From an uncultured Lachnoanaerobaculum sp. (GTDB lineage Bacteria > Bacillota > Clostridia > Lachnospirales > Lachnospiraceae), in assembly GCF_938015485.1 (NCBI RefSeq), contig NZ_CALLVU010000013.1, positions 1-30,647 on the forward strand: a DNA stretch of 30,647 bases. Direction: 5' to 3'. The notes under the pieces were generated by a model. The model was given only the letters and a program-made list of their open reading frames with translations. It ran no database searches and was not told the origin of the DNA. Shown here piece after piece: positions 18,406 to 27,371 of this stretch. The position numbers were made by a program, and so were the translations under genes. Every line of letters begins with the position of its first letter. Within the stretch, counting starts at the first letter, position 1.

Positions 18406-18511
18406 TACCCTATAGGGTAGGGGGTATTTGGGAAGTTTTCAGACAATTCCCAATGACCGCCGCCCCAGCTTTCAAAACGTAAATTTCTAAAAACCGCCCA
18501 AAAGTGGGCAA
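18406..18511. other. Candidate cos/packaging region
   Basis: The 159 bases between the HNH gene and terS have no gene. They hold a 14-base perfect palindrome TACCCTATAGGGTA (18406-18419), a dyad TTGGGAA/TTCCCAA (18428-18453), a C-rich run GACCGCCGCCCCAG (18456-18469) and a dyad GCCCA/TGGGC (18497-18510). In HNH-type phages the cos site is found at this place. The exact cut is not deducible from one end. Confidence 0.4.
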
Positions 18512-18545
18512 ATTGTGCATAAAAAAGCCCGAAAGGAGGGAGAAA

Positions 18546-19025
18546 ATGGCAAGACCGCGAAAAATTATTTCAATGCAGACGGGCAATATAAAGAAAGATG
18601 TCAGAGCAAGAAGAGAATATGAAGAATCGTTGATAAAGACCGATGGCGACGAGCTTGAAAAAGTTCCTCCTTCGGTCTTTATTGATGCTACAGCTAAAAA
18701 AGAGTACGAGCGAATAAGGAAGAATCTAAAGAGCATAGAAATTATAGGCAATCTGGACCGTAACAGTATGATAATATACGCAAATGCCTATTCTATGTAC
18801 ATGAGAGCATCGAAGGAGATTAAAAAGAAAGACTTTGAACCCGTCGTTGAGACCAGTTCGGGCAAAAAGCCCAATCCTATGTATGCAATTTTGGAACAAG
18901 CAAAAAAGGATATGGACACGGCAGGCAACGCTTTGGGGATGTCTGCAAGTTCAAGGCTTAAGATTGCAGCAGAAAAGGCAAAAGGAAAAGAAGAAAATCT
19001 TATGCAAATGTTCGGAGATATATAG
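18546..19025 (+). CDS. terS: Terminase small subunit, P27 family
   Basis: A 159-aa P27-type small terminase that recognises the packaging site and hands DNA to TerL. It starts MARPRKIISMQTGNIKKDVR and has the family pattern PPSVFIDATAKKEYERI ... NLDRNSMIIYANAYSMYMRA and the C-terminal NALGMSASSRLKIA. The ATG at 18546 follows AAAGGAGGGAG; an earlier in-frame ATG has no site. Two bases separate it from terL. Length normal. Confidence 0.93.
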   Translation: MARPRKIISMQTGNIKKDVRARREYEESLIKTDGDELEKVPPSVFIDATAKKEYERIRKNLKSIEIIGNLDRNSMIIYANAYSMYMRASKEIKKKDFEPVVETSSGKKPNPMYAILEQAKKDMDTAGNALGMSASSRLKIAAEKAKGKEENLMQMFGDI

Positions 19026-19027
19026 AT

Positions 19028-20767
19028 ATGAGTCACTTAGAGGATATCAAGCAGTACGCAAGAAGCTGTTTATCGGACGAAATACCGTCGGGACAGAAGC
19101 ATAAGTGGGCATGTCAAAGGTTCCTTGATGATTTGGACAGAGTAGGCACGACCGACTTCCCTTACATTTGGAGTGAGGACAATGCAAATAGAATTGTTAC
19201 GTGGTTTTCTTTGCTGAAACATTCAAAAGGTGCATTGGCAGGCAAGCCAATCGCTTTGACGGGTTGGCAAAAGTTCAGGGCATGTCAGCTATATGGATGG
19301 ATACACAGAGAGACGGGAAGAAAAAGGTTCAAGAAGAGTTTTACTGAAGTTGGGCGTAAGAACGCAAAATCTCAAATGGAAGCAGGCGAAGCACTTTTTG
19401 AAATTGCTATTCAAGCTACTAAAAATCACGAGACATATGAGGTATATACAGCCGGAACAAAAAGAGACCAGTCAAAAATTGTATTCAGTGAGTGCGATTT
19501 GATGACTAAAGGTTCGATACTAAGGTCAAAATTTAATTTCAAACGTGATGAAATAGTGCATATAAAGACGGGTTCTTTTATAAAACCACTATCGAAAGAA
19601 GACGGCAAGACTGGCGATGGTACGAACCCCGCGTGCCTTATCCTCGATGAATACCACCAACACCCGACAACCGATTTTTATGATTTAGGACTTGGCTCAA
19701 ACACCAAAGAGCCAATGCTTACGATAATCACCACAGCGGGCAAAGATTTAACATACCCCTGCTACACTCAAGAATATGATTATTGTTCAAAGGTCTTAAA
19801 TCCGGATGTTGATGTAAAAAATGACGAATATTTTATTGATATTTGCGAAGCCGATAAGGTCGACGACCCTGGAGCGCTTGAGACATGGCAAAAAGCAAAT
19901 CCAATTAGAGCTTTTTACGATGAAGGCATAAAGAAGATATCTGAAGATTACGAAATAGCGAAGCAGATACCCGAAAAAATGATAGCTTTCATGACCAAAG
20001 TACTCAATATTTGGGTATCGGCCGCGAATAACGGCTATATGGATATGAAAAAGTGGAAAGCTTGCGAAGTTAAGGACTTCCCTATCGACCTAAAGGGGCG
20101 ACCAGTATATGTCGGTTTTGATATGTCTTCAAAAATCGACCTTACATCGGTCGCTTTTATTGTGCCGTTTCAGACCGATAAATTGGATAGCAGCAGTAAA
20201 AAGATAGTCAATTACGCTGTTTGGACGCATAGCTTTATACCTACCGTGGACAAGCTTAGAGAACACATCATAAAAGACAAAGTTCCGTACGACGCTTGGG
20301 AGCGACTTGGATACTTGACGCTTACAAATACGCCGATAGTCGACCAAGCTACTGTAATGCAATATGTGATTGATGAGTGTGCGAAGTATCAACTTGATAT
20401 TCAGTGCTTATGTTTCGACCCGGCAAATGCATCAAAATTGATGATGGACTTATCGGATGAAGGCTACACAGTAGAAGAAGTATATCAAAGCCATAAGAGT
20501 TTGAATGAAAGTACTCAAGGTTTCAGGGAGCAGGTCTATTCGGGTAATGTGTTGTATCTGCATAACCCGCTTTTTAATTACGCTATGTCTAATGCGGTTG
20601 TAAAGACAAATAACGGCCTTATAAAGATTGACAAGGATGCAACCACTAAGCGAATTGACCCCGTGGATGCTACTTTGGGGGCGTTTAAGTTGGCTTTGTA
20701 TCACGATTTTGAGTCAGAAAGCTATAACGAATACATCGAGAATTTTTTGAAAGGAATGACGTGTTAA
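19028..20767 (+). CDS. terL: Terminase large subunit
   Basis: A 579-aa motor-nuclease that pumps DNA into the head and cuts it. The ATPase half has a Walker A variant EVGRKNAKS (residues 107-115), Walker B ACLILDEYHQH (D207, E208) and coupling motif TIITTAG near 233. The nuclease half has D365 (GFDMSSKIDLTS), D464 (CFDPANASK) and D544/D547 (TKRIDPVDATLGAF), the usual acidic residues of the RNase H-like fold. Length and motifs fit HK97-type TerL paired with P27 TerS. Its stop directly abuts the portal ATG. Confidence 0.96.
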   Translation: MSHLEDIKQYARSCLSDEIPSGQKHKWACQRFLDDLDRVGTTDFPYIWSEDNANRIVTWFSLLKHSKGALAGKPIALTGWQKFRACQLYGWIHRETGRKRFKKSFTEVGRKNAKSQMEAGEALFEIAIQATKNHETYEVYTAGTKRDQSKIVFSECDLMTKGSILRSKFNFKRDEIVHIKTGSFIKPLSKEDGKTGDGTNPACLILDEYHQHPTTDFYDLGLGSNTKEPMLTIITTAGKDLTYPCYTQEYDYCSKVLNPDVDVKNDEYFIDICEADKVDDPGALETWQKANPIRAFYDEGIKKISEDYEIAKQIPEKMIAFMTKVLNIWVSAANNGYMDMKKWKACEVKDFPIDLKGRPVYVGFDMSSKIDLTSVAFIVPFQTDKLDSSSKKIVNYAVWTHSFIPTVDKLREHIIKDKVPYDAWERLGYLTLTNTPIVDQATVMQYVIDECAKYQLDIQCLCFDPANASKLMMDLSDEGYTVEEVYQSHKSLNESTQGFREQVYSGNVLYLHNPLFNYAMSNAVVKTNNGLIKIDKDATTKRIDPVDATLGAFKLALYHDFESESYNEYIENFLKGMTC

Positions 20768-22030
20768 ATGGGAATTTTTAACAGCTTGAAAAATTTTTTC
20801 ATACCTGAGACGGCGGACACGGCAAGCGAAAGACTCCGACAATGGCTTGGAATAGATGATGATATCACCACCCCGAAAGCACTTGCGGAGACGACATACT
20901 TCACTTGCCTGAAGGTCTTATCCGAGACCATGGGCAAGATGCCATTGAAGCTATATAAAGAAGACGCGACAGGCGGAAGAGTGAGGGCCGATGCTATGGA
21001 TGTGCTTCTATACAGACCGAACAGCGTTATGACGCCGTCAACTTTTTGGAGCACTATGGAGGCAAATTGCCAGCACTATGGTAATGCCTATGCATGGATA
21101 CAAAGGGACTATGGTAGAGGCTTAAAGACAGGAAAGATACAGACGAAAGCTTACTGGATAATGAAATCGGATTGCGTGACGGTATACATGGACGATGTGG
21201 GCGTATTTGGCGACCGCGGAAGGCTATATTATCAATACAGCAATCCGCAAAACGGTGAAACAGCGGTCTTCAGGCAAGAAGATGTACTGCACATTAAAAA
21301 CTGGTTATCTTGGGATGGAGTTATGGGGCTTTCGGTAAGAGAGATACTAAAAAGCACCATACAGGGTGCAGGATACTCACAAAGATATCTTGAAAAGCTG
21401 TATAAAAGCGGTCTGACTGCATCAAGCGTACTGCAGTATACGGGCGACCTTGATGAAAAATTGAGAACGCAATTACAGAAAAAGTATAACGAACTTCTTA
21501 CGGGCGCGGAAAATGCAGGCAAGGTGGTAGCGTTGCCAATAGGCATGAAATTAGAACCGCTTACTTACACGCTTGCGGATGCGCAGTATATGGAGTTAAA
21601 GAAGTACAGCGCACTACAGATTGCGGCGGCGTTTGGGGTGAAGCCAAATCAGATAAATGACTATGAGAAGAGCAGCTACTCAAATTCAGAGTCGCAGCAG
21701 CTTAGTTTTTTGATAGATACGATGATGTATAGGCTCAATCAGTATGAGCAAGAAATTAACTACAAGTGCTTGACTGATGAGCAAAGAAAAAAAGGATTTG
21801 TATACAAATTCAATGAAAAGGTCCTTCTTAGGGCAAATATGGAAACGCAAATGCAGAGCATAACATCCGCGATTCAAAACGGTGTTTATACCCCGAATGA
21901 AGGAAGGCACCTTTTAGACCTTCCTTCGATGGAGGGTGGTGATGTGCTTATAGTAAATGGCAACTATGTACCGCTTACAGACGTTGGCGCTGCATACAAC
22001 ATAGGAAAGGAGGGTAAAGATGATACTTAA
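20768..22030 (+). CDS. Portal protein, HK97 family
   Basis: A 420-aa portal, the ring through which DNA enters and leaves the head. The N-terminus (TPKALAETTYFTCLKVLSET then MGKMPLKLY) and the core (YLEKLYKSGLTASSVLQYTG, LQIAAAFGVKPNQINDYEKS, SNSESQQLSFL) are the standard Phage_portal pattern. Length is normal. It overlaps the protease gene by 11 bases, so the two are translationally linked. Confidence 0.95.
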   Translation: MGIFNSLKNFFIPETADTASERLRQWLGIDDDITTPKALAETTYFTCLKVLSETMGKMPLKLYKEDATGGRVRADAMDVLLYRPNSVMTPSTFWSTMEANCQHYGNAYAWIQRDYGRGLKTGKIQTKAYWIMKSDCVTVYMDDVGVFGDRGRLYYQYSNPQNGETAVFRQEDVLHIKNWLSWDGVMGLSVREILKSTIQGAGYSQRYLEKLYKSGLTASSVLQYTGDLDEKLRTQLQKKYNELLTGAENAGKVVALPIGMKLEPLTYTLADAQYMELKKYSALQIAAAFGVKPNQINDYEKSSYSNSESQQLSFLIDTMMYRLNQYEQEINYKCLTDEQRKKGFVYKFNEKVLLRANMETQMQSITSAIQNGVYTPNEGRHLLDLPSMEGGDVLIVNGNYVPLTDVGAAYNIGKEGKDDT

Positions 22031-22676
22031 GATAAAAGGCGACATAGTCAGTAATGAAATGAAAGAAGTGTATGACTGGTTTGGCTATGACTGTACAACA
22101 CCGAACGATGTTTTAACCGCAATCGAGGAAATGCCAAAGGGCGACCGACTGCAGGTTAAAATAAATTCGGGCGGTGGCGATGTGCTTGCAGGTCAGGAGA
22201 TTTATAGCACGCTTAGAAGTCGAAATGATGTAGATATTGAAGTTGAAGGACTTGCGGCGTCCGCTGCATCTGTAATCGCTATGGCGGGCAAAAGTACGAT
22301 TTCACCTGTGGGCATGCTTATGGTTCATGATGTTAGTGTAAGTCGTGTGAGTGGAAATCACGCACATCTTAGCAAGCAGGCTGAGACCTTAAAGGCGCGG
22401 GATGAAGCGCTTGCAAGTGCTTATGTTGAAAAGACAGGCAAGAGCAGGGAAGAAATCATTCAGATGATGGACGCAGAAACATGGATAACAGCTGATAAGG
22501 CTGTAGAACTTGGCTTTATAGATGCTATAAGTCAGGCAGGTGAGCCGGTAATCACTAACAGCATCGGTAATTTAAAGGTTACAGATGAGATGATAAAAAA
22601 GTATGAAGCCAAAAAGGCCGATACTGAAAAAGAAAAGAATGAGTTACTAAAAGACCTTGATAAATTCGGGGCGTGA
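22020..22676 (+). CDS. ClpP-like prohead maturation protease
   Basis: A 218-aa serine protease of the ClpP/SppA type used by HK97-like phages to remove scaffold and capsid delta domains. Seen: oxyanion loop KINSGGGDVLAG (residues 47-58), nucleophile S81 in GLAASAASVIAMAG, and His103 in MVHDVSVS; the third residue is probably in the ITADKAVELGFIDAI segment. The C-terminus is charged. Start ATG 22020 is inside the portal gene behind AAGGAGG. Active-site residues are complete. Confidence 0.94.
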   Translation: MILKIKGDIVSNEMKEVYDWFGYDCTTPNDVLTAIEEMPKGDRLQVKINSGGGDVLAGQEIYSTLRSRNDVDIEVEGLAASAASVIAMAGKSTISPVGMLMVHDVSVSRVSGNHAHLSKQAETLKARDEALASAYVEKTGKSREEIIQMMDAETWITADKAVELGFIDAISQAGEPVITNSIGNLKVTDEMIKKYEAKKADTEKEKNELLKDLDKFGA

Positions 22677-22690
22677 AAGGAGCAAATAGT

Positions 22691-23827
22691 ATGAATTTAC
22701 AGGAGTTACTTAATCAAATCAATGCAAAGAAGCTTGAAGTAAAGAACCTTGCGGAGCAGGGAAAGATAGAGGAAGCGAGGACGGCAAAAGAGGAGCTTGT
22801 GGCGCTTCAGGATAAGTATAATATTTTAAAGGATATTATAGAGGGAGAGCAGTCCGGTATGACCAATGGAGTTGCAAATGCCACAGGTGTGAAGCAGGTT
22901 ACAAGCGGTACGGGAACAGATCCTATTCATGATTTTGCCGAAGCTGCAAGACACGGCTTTTATACCAACACAATGACGGAGGGTACTAAGGCTGACGGTG
23001 GTTATACGGTACCTGACGACATCCAAACAAAAATCAATCAGTATAAGAAGGGTGCTTTTTCACTCGAAAGCCTTGTAGATGTTGAGACAGTAAAGACAAG
23101 TAGCGGAAGAAGAACATTTCAGAAGAAGGCACAGGCCGAAGGCTTTAAGGCTGTAGCGGAAGCGGGAAAGATTCAGGGCAATAATACACCGCAGTTTGAA
23201 ATTTTGGAATATGCCGTTAAGAAGTATGCCGGCTATATGCCTGTTACATCTGAATTATTGGCTGACTCCGATGCCAATATTACTGCTGTACTTACGAAGT
23301 GGCTTGCAGAGGAGGACATTGCGACAAAGAACGCTCAAATCCTTACAGCAATCGCAACAAAGACTGAAACAGATCTGAAGAACCTTGACGGCATCAAAAA
23401 GGCTATAAACGTTACATTAGGCGCTGCATATGCTGGAAGTGTTGTGATAGTAACCAACGATGACGGCCTTAATTACCTTGATACCTTAGTGGATAAGCAG
23501 GGAAGATATTTGCTTAGCCCTGACGTTCAGAACCCGATGGAAATGATGCTTGCGGTAGGCGCAAGAAAGATACCTATTAGGGTTGTACCAAATGCAATTT
23601 TGGCCACAAAGACCAATAAGATTCCGTTCGTTATCGGTGATTTAAAGGAAGCTGTAAAGATTTTTGACAGAGCAAAGCTTAATATCATGACTTCCAATGT
23701 AGCAGCAGTCGGAACATTAAATGCTTTTGAGCAGGATTTGACATTGTTCAGAGGTATCGAAAGATTCGACTGTAAGGTCAAGGATTCCGATGCGTTTGTG
23801 AACGGAACTATCACAGTAACACCATAA
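22691..23827 (+). CDS. Major capsid protein, HK97 fold, with delta domain
   Basis: A 378-aa HK97-type capsid. Residues 1-55 are a helical scaffold-like delta domain (LNQINAKKLEVKNLAEQGKI, ARTAKEELVALQDKY), followed by a Ser/Thr/Gly linker where the protease is likely to cut. The mature part begins about residues 80-100 (GYTVPDDIQTKI) and includes EYAVKKYAGYMPVTSELLAD and the final ERFDCKVKDSDAFVNGTITV. ATG 22691 was chosen for AAAGGAG just before it. A terminator follows the gene. Confidence 0.95.
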   Translation: MNLQELLNQINAKKLEVKNLAEQGKIEEARTAKEELVALQDKYNILKDIIEGEQSGMTNGVANATGVKQVTSGTGTDPIHDFAEAARHGFYTNTMTEGTKADGGYTVPDDIQTKINQYKKGAFSLESLVDVETVKTSSGRRTFQKKAQAEGFKAVAEAGKIQGNNTPQFEILEYAVKKYAGYMPVTSELLADSDANITAVLTKWLAEEDIATKNAQILTAIATKTETDLKNLDGIKKAINVTLGAAYAGSVVIVTNDDGLNYLDTLVDKQGRYLLSPDVQNPMEMMLAVGARKIPIRVVPNAILATKTNKIPFVIGDLKEAVKIFDRAKLNIMTSNVAAVGTLNAFEQDLTLFRGIERFDCKVKDSDAFVNGTITVTP

Positions 23828-23831
23828 TTTT

Positions 23832-23858
23832 AGCCCTTGCATCCGCAGGGGCTTTTTT
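23832..23858 (+). terminator. Terminator after the capsid gene
   Basis: AGCCCTTGC (23832-23840), loop ATCC, GCAGGGGCT (23845-23853), then TTTTT. One G-U pair. It lies inside the late operon and could lower expression of the tail genes relative to capsid. Confidence 0.8.
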
Positions 23859-23873
23859 AGGAGGTATTAGCCT

Positions 23874-24161
23874 ATGACGATTGAAACGGTCAAAGACTAC
23901 TTGAGGGTAGACGGCGACGACGATGACGGACTCATATCTTTAATGATGGAGACGGCGAAAGAATATATCGTGTCCGCTGTAGGCGAATACGACGAAGAGG
24001 ACAAGACGGCAAATCTTCTTTTTTGCGCGATAGTGCAAAATCTGTACGATAATAGAGAGCTTATGCAATCTGATATACAGCAAAGGAAAGCTATTGAATA
24101 CACTTTCAAGAGTATAATATTGCAGCTACAGCTTAAAAAAGCACTGAAGGGGGATGCATGA
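23874..24161 (+). CDS. Head-tail connector protein, HK97 gp6-like
   Basis: A 95-aa protein of the phage gp6/DNA-packaging connector family, which forms the ring under the portal. Family features: TIETVKDYLRVDGDDDDGLI at the start (a helix followed by an acidic turn), ETAKEYIVSAVGEYDEEDKT, and the helix AIVQNLYDNRELM. Length is as usual. AGGAGG lies about ten bases upstream. Overlaps the next gene by four bases (ATGA). Confidence 0.88.
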   Translation: MTIETVKDYLRVDGDDDDGLISLMMETAKEYIVSAVGEYDEEDKTANLLFCAIVQNLYDNRELMQSDIQQRKAIEYTFKSIILQLQLKKALKGDA

Positions 24162-24508
24162 AAGGTATAAACCCCGGAAGGCTTAATAAGAAAGTTAGCA
24201 TATTAAGATATAAAGAGAGCGAAGATGAGCTTGCAAATATCATAAGTACTCTAGGCTTGTATAAAAAAGTGTGGGCGGAGATAAGACCGCTGAGAGGTAA
24301 TGAGCAATTAGAGCATTACAAGACAACCAGTAAGCTTGTATACAAAATTACAATCAGGAATACGGATGTAACTGAAAAAGATGTAATTGAGTATCAGGGC
24401 AGGCAATTTCTTATAAACTACATTGTGAATCCATTGGAGGCTTCTTATTATTTGGAACTCATGTGTACTGAAAACATGTACCACACGGAAAGGAGTGCGG
24501 ATGGCTGA
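24158..24508 (+). CDS. Head closure (head-tail joining) protein
   Basis: A 116-aa protein of the SPP1 gp16-like head-closure family: NPGRLNKKVSILRY at the start, YKKVWAEIRPLRGNE in the middle, and IEYQGRQFLINYIVNPLEAS near the end, matching the beta-barrel of these stoppers. It closes the head after packaging. Position after the connector gene is as expected. Confidence 0.88.
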   Translation: MKGINPGRLNKKVSILRYKESEDELANIISTLGLYKKVWAEIRPLRGNEQLEHYKTTSKLVYKITIRNTDVTEKDVIEYQGRQFLINYIVNPLEASYYLELMCTENMYHTERSADG

Positions 24509-24920
24509 GAGTGTACATTTTATAGGACTTGAAGGACTTATGTCTGATATGCAAGGCCTCATAAGCAAGGCGCCCGATGAGCTCAACAAGGCTGTAGAAA
24601 AGACAGCCAGAGAGTGGACAAAGGACTGCAATGAAAAGATGCCGTCCACTTATAAAGACGGTAAAAACAGCCTTAAAAAGTGGAAAACAAAGAAAGAGTA
24701 TACATCCTTGGGCATTATTTCAAGCATTGAAGTCACAAATAAGGCGCCGCACTTTCACCTTGTAGAAAACGGACACAGAAAATTTATACACGGCGTAGAT
24801 ACAGGTGGATTTGTTGAGGGCAAGCACTATGCAGAAAAGACAAGAGCGGAGTACGAAAGCAAATACCCTGAAAAAATGCAGGAAGCCGCAAATAGGCTTT
24901 TAGCAGATAGGGGGTTTTAA
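24501..24920 (+). CDS. HK97 gp10-like tail component
   Basis: A 139-aa protein resembling the HK97-gp10 family of head-tail proteins. It begins VHFIGLEGLMSDMQGLISKA and has the core APHFHLVENGHRKFIHGVDT, with the LVENGH motif seen in this family, and a helical end (KMQEAANRLLADRG). ATG 24501 was taken because AAAGGAG fits it better than the GTG two codons before. Its stop overlaps the next ATG. Confidence 0.86.
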   Translation: MAESVHFIGLEGLMSDMQGLISKAPDELNKAVEKTAREWTKDCNEKMPSTYKDGKNSLKKWKTKKEYTSLGIISSIEVTNKAPHFHLVENGHRKFIHGVDTGGFVEGKHYAEKTRAEYESKYPEKMQEAANRLLADRGF

Positions 24921-25363
24921 TGGTTACTTATGCCGATATTATCAAAGAAGTAAATTTAATTTTAAAAAGAGAATATCCAAATATCAAAAGGTACGGAAAT
25001 GACACTGTAGATAATGCGGTGCCACCGTACTTTTTTGTTGAGGTTGTGCCGCTTGGAGTTAGTCGTGAGAGTAAAAACATGCTCAAAAAATCATGTTCTG
25101 TAAAGATTACATTCGTACAAAAAACTATAAAACAGGTGGAAGCACTGAATGTAATAGAACATATATTTGAAGTCTTAGGAATGACTTTGGATGTAGGTGG
25201 CAGGAAGCTTTTAGTAAGCGACTACTCACATGAGTACATAGAAGACCATGGCAATATACCACAGATTTCTTTTAGTCTTGAGTGGTACGAAAGTACGGAG
25301 TATCACGACGGCGACCTTATCACGGATATATCTTTGACTATAGAAAAGAAAGGAAGTAAATAA
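24920..25363 (+). CDS. Tail terminator family protein
   Basis: A 147-aa protein with the pattern of phage tail terminators: MVTYADIIKEVNLILKREYP, then VPPYFFVEVVPLGVSRESK and QISFSLEWYE. These cap the tail and join it to the head. It is next to the sheath gene, the usual position in PBSX-like myoviruses. It joins the sheath gene by a one-base overlap (TAATG). Confidence 0.82.
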   Translation: MVTYADIIKEVNLILKREYPNIKRYGNDTVDNAVPPYFFVEVVPLGVSRESKNMLKKSCSVKITFVQKTIKQVEALNVIEHIFEVLGMTLDVGGRKLLVSDYSHEYIEDHGNIPQISFSLEWYESTEYHDGDLITDISLTIEKKGSK

Positions 25364-26469
25364 TGGGTAAATTAAAATCACCTAGCATCACTATTGCTTT
25401 TACCGAACAGGGTGCAAGTGCAGTTGCAAGGGGCGAGCGTGGAATTGTAGCCCTTGTCTTAAAGGGCACAAGACAGCAGACTTTCAAAGTTATGAACATT
25501 AGCGACATCCCTACAGGCGTTTTAAGTGCCGAAAATGAACAATTTGTCAAGGATGCGCTAATCGGATATAGTCACGCACCTAAGTACATTATCGTTTATG
25601 TTATGCCTACCGCTGAGGATATGACAAAGTCATATAAAGACATGATGCAGTATTTTGAGAATGAAAGATTCACATATATGGCCATACCGACCGTGAAAAC
25701 CGACAACAAGGTGCAGGATATTGTGACATGGGCAAAGAAGCAAAGAGATGAGCATAATCTTGTAAAAGTAGTGCTACCGGAGGTGGCAGCGGACAGCGAA
25801 GGAATTATAAACTGGTCGTCTACTTTGTACAGGACAAAGGAGCAGGCGCTAACACCCGAACAGGGATGTGCAAGAATTGCGGGATTGCTTGCAGGTACAG
25901 GCCTTACCGTATCGGGTACATATGCGCCGCTTAATGACTTTGTAGATGTAAGCAGAATTACAAAGACCGAACAGGATGAGGCAGTCGGAGCAGGTAAACT
26001 TATAGCACTGTGGGATGGCGAAAAGGTCAAGCTTAATAGGGCTGTGACTTCACTTACTACCACATCTGCAGATAAGGGCGACAGCTTTAAAAAGATAAAG
26101 CTTGTTGAGACTATGGACATGATGGAAGATGACATTAGAAATACTGTAGAGGATAACTATATCGGCAAGTTCTCAAATTCTTATGATAATAAGTGCCTTC
26201 TTATCACTGCTATAAATGCTTATTTTATGGGTCTTGCAAATGACGACTTGCTTGATGCCGGACAGTGTCAGATTGATATTGAAGGACAGAAGCAATGGCT
26301 AAAGGCACAGGACAAAAAGGTAATTTTGGAAGACGGAAGCGAAAAGGATATTGACGACTGTAGCGATATGGAAATAAAGAGAGCGAACACAGGTTCACAA
26401 GTCTTTTTAAAGGCGACAGTGTCCTTAGTCGACGCAATCGAAGATGTTACTTTAAAAATTACAGTGTAA
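25363..26469 (+). CDS. xkdK: Contractile tail sheath protein
   Basis: A 368-aa sheath subunit of the PBSX XkdK type. The N-terminus SPSITIAFTEQGASAVARGE and RGIVALVLKGT is the usual beta segment; the middle has the insertion domain (KYIIVYVMPTAEDMTKSYKD, YMAIPTVKTDNKVQDIVTWA); the C-terminus NLVKVV ... CARIAGLLAGTGLTVSGTYA ... DDIRNTVEDNYIGKFSNSYD is the conserved core. A sheath gene shows that the tail contracts, so the phage has myovirus morphology. Length is normal for this family. Confidence 0.94.
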   Translation: MGKLKSPSITIAFTEQGASAVARGERGIVALVLKGTRQQTFKVMNISDIPTGVLSAENEQFVKDALIGYSHAPKYIIVYVMPTAEDMTKSYKDMMQYFENERFTYMAIPTVKTDNKVQDIVTWAKKQRDEHNLVKVVLPEVAADSEGIINWSSTLYRTKEQALTPEQGCARIAGLLAGTGLTVSGTYAPLNDFVDVSRITKTEQDEAVGAGKLIALWDGEKVKLNRAVTSLTTTSADKGDSFKKIKLVETMDMMEDDIRNTVEDNYIGKFSNSYDNKCLLITAINAYFMGLANDDLLDAGQCQIDIEGQKQWLKAQDKKVILEDGSEKDIDDCSDMEIKRANTGSQVFLKATVSLVDAIEDVTLKITV

Positions 26470-26479
26470 GGAGGTGCAT

Positions 26480-26914
26480 ATGCAGAAGTTTGTATCAAAT
26501 CAGGTAATAAACGGCACATGGGGCGAAGTATGGCTTGACGATGAGTATATCGGCGAGGTCGTATCCTGTAAGGGAGAAGTAACCGTGTCTTATACAGATG
26601 TTTCGATGGTCAGAAGCCTGACTGCAGGCAAGAAGATGACAAAGCTTGAAGGTAAGGGAAGTATAAAGCTTCACCATGTCAGGTCGAATATTTCAAAGCA
26701 TATATCTGACAAGGTAAAGAGAGGTCAGACTCCTGATTTCAAGATTATTACAAAGCTGTCAGATCCGGATGCATTGGGGACTGAAAGAGTGGTCTTTTAT
26801 CATTGCAAATTCGATAAAGCCATTTTGATGGATTGGGAAGTTCAGAAAAATACCGAAGAGTCTTACAGCTTCACATTCGAAGATTGGGACTATTTGGACA
26901 GTATAAACGCGTAA
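26480..26914 (+). CDS. xkdM: Tail tube protein
   Basis: A 144-aa tail tube protein of the XkdM type. Seen: VINGTWGEVWLDDEYIGEVV at the start, SLTAGKKMTKLEGKGSIKLH, and an ending EESYSFTFEDWDYLDSINA typical of the family. It forms the inner tube inside the sheath. ATG 26480 has AAGGAGG upstream; a GTG two codons earlier would overlap that site. Directly after sheath, as expected. Confidence 0.92.
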   Translation: MQKFVSNQVINGTWGEVWLDDEYIGEVVSCKGEVTVSYTDVSMVRSLTAGKKMTKLEGKGSIKLHHVRSNISKHISDKVKRGQTPDFKIITKLSDPDALGTERVVFYHCKFDKAILMDWEVQKNTEESYSFTFEDWDYLDSINA

Positions 26915-26927
26915 AGGAGAAGAAAAA

Positions 26928-27371
26928 ATGAATAATTCACTGATGGAAAAACTTATGAAGCTTGATAGAAACAAGCTCATGGAGGTACCTACTGAGAAGA
27001 TAAAGGCGAAAACACTATCAAGGATAGTGGGCGAAGACGTAGAAATTACCGTAAAGGCCTTGTCGGGTTCTTTGTATACAGAACTTATTTCAAGCGCATC
27101 GACCGAAAAGGGTGGAATGGATGGAAGTAAAATCTATGACGCACATGCGATGATAGTAGTCAAGGGATGTGTAGAGCCAAATCTTAAAGATGGAGGATTG
27201 CAGAAGTATTATAATGCGGCAAGCCCGAAGGATTTGGCAAAGATATTATTTCCGGGCGGTGAGCTTACAAAGATTTCTGAGAGAATCGGCGCCTTGTCAG
27301 GCTTTGGAACTAACGAAGATGACAAAGAAGATAAAAAGGGCATTGATTACGATGATGTAAAAAACTCATAG
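26928..27371 (+). CDS. Tail assembly chaperone, zero-frame product
   Basis: A 147-aa chaperone of the XkdN type located between tube and tape measure. Features: MEKLMKLDRNKLMEVPTEKI, VEITVKALSGSLYTELI, and a helical core. The last codons are GTA-AAA-AAC-TCA-TAG, carrying the slippery heptamer A-AAA-AAC (27359-27365) in the right phase. Ribosomes slipping -1 there make the longer protein listed next. Such paired products (gpG/gpGT in lambda) guide tail assembly round the tape measure. Start ATG follows AAAGGAG. Confidence 0.9.
   Translation: MNNSLMEKLMKLDRNKLMEVPTEKIKAKTLSRIVGEDVEITVKALSGSLYTELISSASTEKGGMDGSKIYDAHAMIVVKGCVEPNLKDGGLQKYYNAASPKDLAKILFPGGELTKISERIGALSGFGTNEDDKEDKKGIDYDDVKNS
27359..27365 (+). 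promoter_or_regulatory. -1 frameshift slippery site A-AAA-AAC
   Basis: The heptamer is in the phase needed (GT-A-AAA-AAC-TCA) six bases before the zero-frame stop. The -1 frame is open before and after it. A possible ACTG...CAGT hairpin at about 27422-27438 is too far to be the usual stimulator. Confidence 0.85.
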
